The notes under the pieces are model-generated. The model ran no database searches. It had not been told where the DNA came from and was given only the letters and a program-made list of their open reading frames with translations. This document shows positions 13,648-19,433 of a stretch of DNA of 19,433 nt, one piece after another. The first letter of the stretch is position 1, and the number at the start of each line of letters is the position of its first letter. Source of the DNA: an uncultured bacterium (lineage in GTDB: Bacteria; Bacillota_I; Bacilli_A; RF39; UBA660). Both the position numbers and the translations under genes were made by a program. The DNA is taken from positions 1 to 19,433 of the forward strand of contig CAUERX010000029.1 in NCBI GenBank assembly GCA_959020415.1, given 5' to 3'.

Positions 13648-14097
13648 TCACTTATGATAATTTTCATTATTATTTATTTTAAAAGTTCTATATATCTGTT
13701 CAAGCAACACAACTCTAAATAATTGATGAGGAAAAGTCATTTTTGAAAAAGATAATGCATAATTACTACGTTGTTTTACAGTATCATCCAAGCCGTAAGA
13801 ACCCCCAATAACAAAAGTTATATTAGAATTATTGATTAAAGTTTTATCTATTAAATTAGAAAACTCCAAAGAAGATAAATTTTTTCCACCTATTTCCAAA
13901 GTAATAACATATTCGTTATCTTTAATGTTTTTTAAAATACGTTCACTTTCTAATTTTAATGCCTTATCAATTGTTCCTTCATCGGCCACTTCGACTATTT
14001 CTAGTTTTGTATATTTTGATAATCTCTTACTATATTCTAAAATAGCTTCACGGTAAAAAGCTTCTTTAACCTTACCAACACAAACAATTTTAATCAT
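13648..14097 (-). CDS. rlmH: 23S rRNA pseudouridine-1915 N3-methyltransferase RlmH
   Basis: A 149-residue SPOUT-class methyltransferase that uses S-adenosylmethionine to methylate pseudouridine 1915 in helix 69 of 23S rRNA. The SAM knot is visible in TFVIGGSYGLDDTVKQR near 94-110 and the conserved tail runs through LSFSKMTFPHQLFRVVLLEQ to the terminal NYHK. Slightly shorter than the 155-159 residue norm, with the deletion in the variable middle. ATG at 14097 overlaps the walJ stop by four bases (ATGA), so translation is coupled. The pairing walJ-rlmH resembles the end of the Bacillus wal operon region. Confidence 0.97.
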   Translation of the reverse strand: MIKIVCVGKVKEAFYREAILEYSKRLSKYTKLEIVEVADEGTIDKALKLESERILKNIKDNEYVITLEIGGKNLSSLEFSNLIDKTLINNSNITFVIGGSYGLDDTVKQRSNYALSFSKMTFPHQLFRVVLLEQIYRTFKINNNENYHK

Positions 14098-14852
14098 ATA
14101 GTTATAACTTCCGTTCTTTCTTTTTGTGAAGCAACTACAACCTTTGGTGGCTTTTTATCACATTTTTCATATGTCTTATAAAAAGCTTCTAATGCTTTAT
14201 CTGGATCATTATTGTGTTCACTAAGATGGGCTAAAACAACTTCTTTAGTTTTTTCCGAAGTAAACTGTGCTAAATAATAAGCACAATCTTTATTAGATAA
14301 ATGGCCTTTGTCGCCTAAAATACGTTGTTTTAAATGATAAGGATATTTCCCATTCATCAGCATCTCAATATCATGATTACTTTCCAAAACATAAACATCA
14401 TGATTTTTAAGTTTATTATAATTACGAATATTAATATACCCAGTATCTGTCATATACATAAGTGACTTGTTGTTAGAAATAAATATATAACCATTAGAAT
14501 CAGCAGCATCATGTGATGTTTTTATTGGTTTAACAATTAAATCTTCTATTTCTATGTCACCATCAATATAATAAACATCATCAATTATTATTTGTAATTC
14601 ATCATCCATTTTTTCAGTCAAATAAACAGTTGGCCCATATTTCTTCAAAAAAACACGTAACCCATTGGTATGATCCGAATGAGCATGTGTTAAAAAGATT
14701 CTTTCAATTGAGCTAGGCTCTACTCCTATATCTTTTAAAGTATTTTCAATATAGGAGCAACTCATTCCTGCATCAATTAAAGATTTAGTATTATCCGTCT
14801 CGACATAAGTACAGTTACCTTTACTACCACTTGCTAATACGCAAATTCTCAT
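14094..14852 (-). CDS. walJ: Metallo-beta-lactamase-fold protein WalJ (YycJ)
   Basis: A 252-residue cytosolic MBL-fold hydrolase. It begins RICVLASGSKGNCTYV, typical of YycJ/WalJ, and carries the metal motif HAHSDH (56-61), the distal metal ligands SHD near 113-115 and MTDTGY near 133-138, and SEHNND near the C-terminus. WalJ has been linked to 5'-to-3' exonuclease activity on DNA and to coordinating division with replication. The start overlaps the stop of the upstream M23 gene by one base (TAATG), with AGGAGG in that gene's last codons. In Bacillus it follows walRKHI; none of those are here. Confidence 0.93.
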   Translation of the reverse strand: MRICVLASGSKGNCTYVETDNTKSLIDAGMSCSYIENTLKDIGVEPSSIERIFLTHAHSDHTNGLRVFLKKYGPTVYLTEKMDDELQIIIDDVYYIDGDIEIEDLIVKPIKTSHDAADSNGYIFISNNKSLMYMTDTGYINIRNYNKLKNHDVYVLESNHDIEMLMNGKYPYHLKQRILGDKGHLSNKDCAYYLAQFTSEKTKEVVLAHLSEHNNDPDKALEAFYKTYEKCDKKPPKVVVASQKERTEVITI

Positions 14853-16339
14853 TATCTATAGCCTCCTGGGTATAGAACTGATGGATTAACATGGTTCCAT
14901 TTTTGACCCTTCCAAACTTCATAATGAACATGTGGGCCTGTAGCTGATCCAGTCATTCCTACATAACCAATTACTTGCCCTTTTGCCACAGTCTGACCGA
15001 CTTTAGCTGCTATTTTAGACATATGAGCATACAACGTCATATATCCGTTATTATGATTTATAACAACATAGTTACCATAACTGTAATGATATTCAGCAAT
15101 CATAACTTTACCATTATTAGTTGCATATATTTTTGAACCATAACCTGTACCTGAAATATCCAAGCCTGAATGTAACTCACGACCTTTACCAAATGGACTT
15201 GAACGATAACCATATCCACTACTAAAAGTCCATCCACTATCCGTTGGCCAACCCCAGTTAGTCAAGCTTCCAACATCTGGAACATATTTACTTCCTTTAA
15301 GCACAACCTTATTTACTGGTGCTTTTAAAACTTGCTTTCCTTTAGGATCAACATATACTATCTGACCATTAACTTGTTTAACCTTCTGTGAAACACGGTC
15401 CAATCCGTTTTCGCCTTCTTGAATAACCTTGTCATTACCAATTATAATCGAACTATCATATTTTTCTTCTGTTTTGTAATTGCTTGGCGTGTCTTTAACC
15501 ACATAAGTTTCTTCAACAATACTTATTTGCGGATTAGTTTGTGCGATCTTAAGTTTTTGTCCAGGATAAAGTAAATTATTTTCACTAGTAAGTTCATCAT
15601 TAGATAAAAGTAATTCTTGCGAACTTACTTTGTTATTAAAAGCAACACTCTCAATAGTATCACCAGCTTTAACAACATATACACTTTCTTTAGCGTCTTC
15701 ACCATAAAGTAAATCTTTAGTTAAATCATTACTGTTAGTATAAATTTTTTCATCAACAGGTATTTTAACTTCTTTAAACGTTATATCTTCATTAACATAA
15801 ACATTTTCGATAATTTCTCCAGTCGAATCAATTTTATCTTGTGTTTCGTTTTTATAAGCTTCATACTTATCTTTGCCAACAAAAGTATAAATTAAAGTAT
15901 TAACAGCGTCTTTAAAAATCTTAGTATCTAATACATATAATTTTGTTGTTTTCAATCGCTCCTTACTGTCATCACTATCGTCGTCTTTTTTCTTAATTGT
16001 CATTTCGTAACCCTTAACTGTAAATGGAGCTTCTTTTTTTATTTTTTTATAAACATCTTTAACTGATTCTACTTCACCATCATATGTTGTTATTTTTTTT
16101 ATCTGAAGTCCATTAGGGGCGTAGATTTTATCAACATTATATTTATTTTTATAATAATTACCATTTTCATCGATATAGTTTTCTAACTCCGTCTTTGACT
16201 TTACTGTACCCAAAATTTCATCTTCCATATATACTTGATAATAATAATTAGGCTCAGCTGTTTTTTTATAACCAAAGCCAAGAACACAAACACCTGAAAG
16301 AGCGATTGCGACAATCAGCCATATTGATATTTTTTTCAC
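14852..16339 (-). CDS. LysM-G5-M23 cell-wall endopeptidase
   Basis: A 495-residue exported peptidoglycan hydrolase. Order: signal or anchor segment (4-23); a long polar region with unassigned folds and an acidic-basic linker (about 117-130); LysM (about 220-266, YVVKAGDTIESVA and LYPGQKLKIA); G5-like domain (about 272-349); and a C-terminal M23 domain with zinc ligands H390 and D394 (HSGLD) and HVH at 470-472, plus H439 in YAHM. All catalytic residues are present, so it should cut peptide cross-links. The start is GTG at 16339 with AGGTG upstream, eight bases after dnaB. Similar LysM-G5-M23 proteins act in vegetative or sporulation wall remodelling in Bacillota; which applies is unknown. It occupies the place next to walJ where wal regulators sit in Bacillus. 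Confidence 0.93.
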   Translation of the reverse strand: MKKISIWLIVAIALSGVCVLGFGYKKTAEPNYYYQVYMEDEILGTVKSKTELENYIDENGNYYKNKYNVDKIYAPNGLQIKKITTYDGEVESVKDVYKKIKKEAPFTVKGYEMTIKKKDDDSDDSKERLKTTKLYVLDTKIFKDAVNTLIYTFVGKDKYEAYKNETQDKIDSTGEIIENVYVNEDITFKEVKIPVDEKIYTNSNDLTKDLLYGEDAKESVYVVKAGDTIESVAFNNKVSSQELLLSNDELTSENNLLYPGQKLKIAQTNPQISIVEETYVVKDTPSNYKTEEKYDSSIIIGNDKVIQEGENGLDRVSQKVKQVNGQIVYVDPKGKQVLKAPVNKVVLKGSKYVPDVGSLTNWGWPTDSGWTFSSGYGYRSSPFGKGRELHSGLDISGTGYGSKIYATNNGKVMIAEYHYSYGNYVVINHNNGYMTLYAHMSKIAAKVGQTVAKGQVIGYVGMTGSATGPHVHYEVWKGQKWNHVNPSVLYPGGYR

Positions 16340-16347
16340 TATAACAC

Positions 16348-17691
16348 CTACTCTTCTTCTGTTTTTTCCATATTAAAGAAAGAACTTGTATTTCTCTTAA
16401 AGATTAAATTAACTGTTGCTGTTGGACCATTACGATGTTTTTGAATAATAAATTCACTTTTACTCGTAAACTCATCAATAGCATTTTCTCTATTATAATA
16501 ATCATCACGATAAAGAAAAGCAACAATATCGGCATCTTGTTCAATTGACCCTGATTCCCTCAAATCTGAAAGAAGTGGTCTCTTATCCTCACGCCCTTCA
16601 ACACTACGCGATAATTGCGCTAAAGCAATTACTGGAATATTAAGCTCCATCGCCATTGTTTTTAATGAACGTGAAATTTCTGATACTTCTTGTTGTCTTT
16701 GACCAGAATATTTAGCCGATCCACTAATTAATTGCAAATAGTCGATAATAACAACATCTAAACCATCGCTAGAATTTACCAGTCTACGACACTTAGCCCT
16801 AATTTCACTAACTGTTTGTCCAGGAGTATCATCCATAAACATCTTAGTATCAGCTAATCGACTAATAGCCTCATTAACACGTTTCCAATCTTGATGTTCT
16901 AATCTTCCAGTTAATAATTTTGGCATTTCAATTTGACCAACTGATGCGAGCATTCTATTTACCAATTGCTCTGCACTCATTTCCATATTAAACAAAGCAA
17001 CGCTTTTATGTGAATTAACAGCCATATTAACAGCCATATTAACAGCAAAAGCTGTTTTTCCCATTGCTGGACGAGCCGCAACAATTATTAACTCGTTCCC
17101 ATGGAAACCTTTTGTTATTCTATCTAAATCAAAGAATCCTGTTGGAATTCCTGTAATTTCACCTTTTTGTTTTGAAAGTTCTTCTAAATCAGATTGTGCT
17201 TTAAATAACACATCTTGAATTGGGCGAAATTCTGATCCTTTTCGATTACGAACAACATCCCCAATTTTCTTTTCTGCATTGTCTAAGATATCACCAATAT
17301 TGTCTGTCGAAGCAAAGCCGTCACCAACTATAGTTGTTGCCGCTTCAATTAAACTTCTTTTTAAATATGCTTCTTCAACAATTTTAACATATTGACTAAC
17401 ATTAGCTGCCGTTGGCACGCATGTAACAATTTCTGTTAAATATTCAACACCACCCACTGTACTTAATACTTTTCTCTTATCAAGTTCAGCTGTTACCGTT
17501 GTCACATCGATCGGCGCACCTTTTTCAGCCAAATATTTAATTGCATCAAAAATCTTAGCGTGAGAATCCAAATAAAATTCTTCACTATTTATTTCCTCTA
17601 ATACTTGTTGTAATGCGTACTTACTTAAAAATACTGAACCCAAAACAGCTTGTTCAGCATCTGTATTATGGGGCATTATTCTATCATTCAT
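16348..17691 (-). CDS. dnaB: Replicative DNA helicase DnaB (DnaC in Bacillus)
   Basis: A 447-residue hexameric helicase that unwinds DNA at the replication fork. The N-terminal domain begins PHNTDAEQAVLGS and includes DVTTVTAEL and AANVSQYVKIV. A linker precedes the RecA-like domain at about 178 onward (GIPTGFFDLD). Walker A is ARPAMGKT (206-213), Walker B ends in VVIIDYLQLISG, and motif H4 includes DLRESGSIEQDAD. No intein or insertion. A short tandem repeat encodes NMAVNMAVN directly after Walker A but the spacing matches other DnaB proteins. It follows rplI by nine bases with AAGGTGAT as ribosome binding site; rplI-dnaB is a conserved pair. Confidence 0.98.
   Translation of the reverse strand: MNDRIMPHNTDAEQAVLGSVFLSKYALQQVLEEINSEEFYLDSHAKIFDAIKYLAEKGAPIDVTTVTAELDKRKVLSTVGGVEYLTEIVTCVPTAANVSQYVKIVEEAYLKRSLIEAATTIVGDGFASTDNIGDILDNAEKKIGDVVRNRKGSEFRPIQDVLFKAQSDLEELSKQKGEITGIPTGFFDLDRITKGFHGNELIIVAARPAMGKTAFAVNMAVNMAVNSHKSVALFNMEMSAEQLVNRMLASVGQIEMPKLLTGRLEHQDWKRVNEAISRLADTKMFMDDTPGQTVSEIRAKCRRLVNSSDGLDVVIIDYLQLISGSAKYSGQRQQEVSEISRSLKTMAMELNIPVIALAQLSRSVEGREDKRPLLSDLRESGSIEQDADIVAFLYRDDYYNRENAIDEFTSKSEFIIQKHRNGPTATVNLIFKRNTSSFFNMEKTEEE
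17014..17046. repeat. 12-base tandem repeat inside dnaB
   Basis: ATTAACAGCCAT occurs at 17014-17025 and 17026-17037, then nine bases of a third copy to 17046. Encoded on the minus strand it gives the NMAV unit twice. A multiple of three, so copy changes would keep the frame. Confidence 0.85.
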
Positions 17692-17700
17692 AATATCACC

Positions 17701-18138
17701 TTATTTTTCTAAATGAACTTTCAAATTACAAACAACATCTTTATGTAGATTAATTTCTACATTAGTTGTTCCTAGTGTATTAATTGGTGTTTGAATATTT
17801 ATCTTTCTTTTATCAACATCAATACCTTTTTCTTTCAATTCTGAAACAATCTGCTTAGTACTGATTGATCCAAAGACTTGATCACCTTTACCAACTTTTA
17901 CCTTAAAATTAAGAGTTATTTTTTCTATCTCTTTTTTTAAACTTTGACATTCTTTTAAATGAGCCTCCGCTTTTTTTAATGCCTCTTCATTTTGCATATC
18001 TAAAACTTTTTTACTACCTTTTGTTTCTAAGACAGCCAATTTATTTGTAATTAAATAATTACCATAGCCATCTTTTACATTTATAATTTCACCTTTTTTA
18101 CCTTGTTTTTTAACATCTTCTAAAAGTATTACTTTCAT
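17701..18138 (-). CDS. rplI: Ribosomal protein bL9
   Basis: A 145-residue large-subunit protein that binds 23S rRNA domain V near the L1 stalk base. The N-terminal domain MKVILLEDVKKQGKKGEIINV and VKDGYGNYLI is typical, followed by the long central helix rich in Lys/Glu (about 41-75) and the C-terminal domain (KVGKGDQVFGSISTKQI). Length is within one or two residues of the 147-150 norm. GGAGGG in the last codons of the upstream DHH gene is its ribosome binding site, with a single base between the genes. The order gdpP-rplI-dnaB is standard in Bacillota. Confidence 0.98.
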   Translation of the reverse strand: MKVILLEDVKKQGKKGEIINVKDGYGNYLITNKLAVLETKGSKKVLDMQNEEALKKAEAHLKECQSLKKEIEKITLNFKVKVGKGDQVFGSISTKQIVSELKEKGIDVDKRKINIQTPINTLGTTNVEINLHKDVVCNLKVHLEK

Positions 18139-18139
18139 T

Positions 18140-19117
18140 TTATCCCTCCATAACTACTTTTTTAATCATTTCAATTACTTCGGCATTACTTTTATTTTCA
18201 AATGTAGCAGCCGCGTCAGTCACATGACCACCACCGCCTAAAGCACTCATAATTACTTCTACGCTAACTTTGCCCATCGAACGAGCACTAACTCCAACAG
18301 TATTATCCTCGATTTTACCAACCGCGAATGAAACCTGAACTCCATCTAATCTTAAAAGTTCGTCAGCTAAAATAGCCAAATCTACGGTTTCGTTTATTTC
18401 ACCAGCGCCCATATCACATAATAAATATCCTTCTTTAATATAATAACTATTTTTAATATAGTCGTGTCTTCGAATAACGTCTTCCATTGATTCCTTTAAA
18501 AGTTCGTTTTTTAAAGTTAAATCCACACCCATTCTTGCTAAAGCACTTGCAGCTCTAAATGTCGCATCAGTTGTCTTAAATTGATATGAATGAGTGTCGA
18601 TTTCCATTCCAGCTGACATTAATGTTGCAGTTAAAAAATCTACTGATTTATTTAAATATTTTAAATAATCAACGATTATTTCAACCACACTAGATTTGTT
18701 TGAATTGATATACTCAAACACTGTGTTTTCAATATGCACTGATGTATTCATATGATGATCAATCACAAAAACATCTTTAATTTTCTCCAAAAGTTGCTTA
18801 CATTCCACTAATTCTGGCTTTTGAACATCTAAAACAATAAGCAAAGAATTATCATCAACAATATTCAAAAGATTTGGATATTCCATAAATTTTATATTCA
18901 TATTATTGCTTTCAATCAGTTGAAAAGCTTTTTCTAGTGAAAAATCAATTTTTGAAGTAGGTTTTACAACATAACACTCTTTTTTTAACTCTTTAATTAT
19001 TTTATAAAGTCCTATCGCACTTCCCATTCCATCTAAATCAGGATGCTTGTGTGTCATCAATATAACATTTGAATGGGACTTTATGTTTTCAGTTAACTTT
19101 TGAAAAAGATAGTCCAT
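18140..19117 (-). CDS. Stand-alone DHH/DHHA1 phosphodiesterase (GdpP catalytic part)
   Basis: A 325-residue protein equal to the C-terminal half of GdpP, the c-di-AMP phosphodiesterase. Metal-binding residues are present: H23, D27 and D29 in HKHPDLDG, D97 in LDVQKPE, DHH at 120-122, and D174 in GMEIDTHSYQFKT. The DHHA1 domain has GVSARSMGKVSVEVIM and GGGGHVTDAAA. The two membrane helices, heme-binding PAS and degenerate GGDEF domains of normal GdpP (about 650 residues) are absent, and a promoter and terminator lie directly upstream, so the gene is not just cut by a frameshift. Sequence and the rplI-dnaB neighbours both favour a GdpP relative over NrnA. Soluble c-di-AMP or pApA hydrolysis is the likely activity. 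ATG at 19117 has GAGGTGA upstream. Confidence 0.9.
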   Translation of the reverse strand: MDYLFQKLTENIKSHSNVILMTHKHPDLDGMGSAIGLYKIIKELKKECYVVKPTSKIDFSLEKAFQLIESNNMNIKFMEYPNLLNIVDDNSLLIVLDVQKPELVECKQLLEKIKDVFVIDHHMNTSVHIENTVFEYINSNKSSVVEIIVDYLKYLNKSVDFLTATLMSAGMEIDTHSYQFKTTDATFRAASALARMGVDLTLKNELLKESMEDVIRRHDYIKNSYYIKEGYLLCDMGAGEINETVDLAILADELLRLDGVQVSFAVGKIEDNTVGVSARSMGKVSVEVIMSALGGGGHVTDAAATFENKSNAEVIEMIKKVVMEG

Positions 19118-19135
19118 GATTCACCTCTAATTAAC

Positions 19136-19164
19136 ATTATACTATAAATTAACGATATTGTCTT
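19136..19164 (-). promoter_or_regulatory. Promoter of the DHH-rplI-dnaB operon
   Basis: Minus-strand -35 AAGACA (19159-19164), 17-bp spacer, -10 TATAAT (19136-19141), leaving a leader of about 12 bases before the ATG. It probably drives genes through rlmH and, with read-through, spoIIR and mntP. Confidence 0.6.
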
Positions 19165-19186
19165 TAATTGAAACAATTTTTCCATC

Positions 19187-19246
19187 AAAAAAACTAATAT
19201 GATTTTTTACTTCGTAAGTATGAAAAGAGAGTAAAACACATATTAG
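19187..19246 (-). terminator. Strong terminator before the DHH operon
   Basis: Outer arms CTAATATG (19239-19246) and CATATTAG (19194-19201) enclose a second TTTT/AAAA and ACT/AGT helix with an 18-base loop, followed on the minus strand by T7 (19187-19193). It isolates the surface-protein gene at the right edge from the operon. Confidence 0.8.
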
Positions 19247-19263
19247 TTAGAGCCTTTATAAAC

Positions 19264-19299
19264 TCCAGTAGAACAACTATTTGTAATTGTTCTCATTGG
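19264..19299 (-). other. Hairpin just after the right-edge surface gene
   Basis: AGAACAA (19287-19293 on the minus strand) pairs with TTGTTCT (19270-19276), and an outer six-base helix adds on with one bulge. It lies four bases past the stop codon but lacks a clear T-run, so it may protect the 3' end while the hairpin at 19187-19246 terminates. Confidence 0.5.
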
Positions 19300-19302
19300 A
19301 AT

Positions 19303-19433
19303 TTATATTATATTATCTGGACTATTGTCAGTGAGATCACCTCCACCATTGATGTATGTCCCATTATAATTTAAAATACCACCTCCATGATCGGCGGCAG
19401 TGTTAGATGAAATTTTGCCACCATTAAAATAGA
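19303..19433 (-). CDS. C-terminal fragment of a Gly-rich beta-helix surface protein
   Basis: The last 43 codons (reading from 19431, stop TAA at 19303-19305) of a gene that begins outside the window. The visible part repeats a short glycine/asparagine pattern: NGGKISSNTA, GGGILNYNGT, NGGGDLTDNSPDN. In larger proteins such GG-I-N-GT rungs form right-handed beta-helices typical of bacterial adhesins and polymorphic surface proteins. No LPxTG motif or membrane tail follows, so this end is either free, attached by other means, or a decayed fragment. Too little is visible to name a family. It is followed by a hairpin and a strong terminator. Confidence 0.6.
   Translation of the reverse strand, partial: YFNGGKISSNTAADHGGGILNYNGTYINGGGDLTDNSPDNII

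Noticed and set aside
13599..13720. Sigma-F promoter for spoIIR
   Set aside because: Some AT-rich matches lie in the 3' end of rlmH, but none fits both consensus boxes well enough to claim.

Overview
The window is AT-rich DNA from a low-GC Gram-positive bacterium (Bacillota, Bacilli-like). The clues are AGGAGG-type ribosome binding sites, sigma-A-like TTGaca/TATAAT promoters, an Spo0J/Soj pair, the sporulation signalling gene spoIIR, and gene neighbourhoods known from the Bacillus/Staphylococcus replication-origin region. A compact, probably spore-capable and possibly uncultivated lineage is an inference; there is no rRNA here to place it. All genes but one lie on the minus strand, so minus-strand genes are read from high to low coordinates. 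No tRNA, rRNA, CRISPR array, insertion sequence or prophage was seen, and no gap exceeds 300 bases.

Layout from the right edge. At 19303-19433 is the C-terminal end of a glycine-rich, probably beta-helical surface protein, followed by a strong terminator. A new promoter then drives a tight run: a stand-alone GdpP-type DHH/DHHA1 phosphodiesterase, rplI, dnaB, a LysM-G5-M23 wall peptidase, walJ, rlmH, then (past a hairpin) spoIIR and mntP. Next come singly promoted genes separated by terminators: fba, an endonuclease/exonuclease/phosphatase-fold protein, murA, an SGNH hydrolase and rpmE. At 7108-8235 a predicted surface protein is driven by a promoter whose -35/-10 spacer is a run of 15 G (minus strand). 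A nitroreductase, the only plus-strand gene, converges on it. A small membrane protein of unknown function follows, then soj-spo0J-mscS-DUF951-abgT and ychF-PF06541 membrane protein. At the left edge a second poly-G promoter points out of the window.

The most interesting feature is this pair of promoters at 17-53 and 8206-8235. Both have a conserved GTTrAAATAGTTGACA block, three bases, a G tract (20 and 15), a TATA-type -10 and then a poly-A tract (14 and 16). The spacing is 18 bp at 8206-8235, near optimal, and 23-25 bp at the left edge, far from optimal. They look like one ON and one OFF copy of a phase-variable promoter family for surface genes, in the style of Neisseria porA/opc. A second theme is terminator-like hairpins overlapping the next gene's promoter, ribosome binding site or start codon, notably before spoIIR, the SGNH gene and the PF06541 gene.

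Functionally the window is mostly housekeeping: chromosome partitioning (soj, spo0J), replication (dnaB), translation (rplI, rpmE, rlmH, ychF), wall synthesis and remodelling (murA, M23 peptidase, walJ), c-di-AMP turnover (DHH protein), glycolysis (fba), Mn2+ and osmotic homeostasis (mntP, mscS) and sporulation signalling (spoIIR). Two predicted surface-protein loci and one outward-facing switchable promoter are interspersed.
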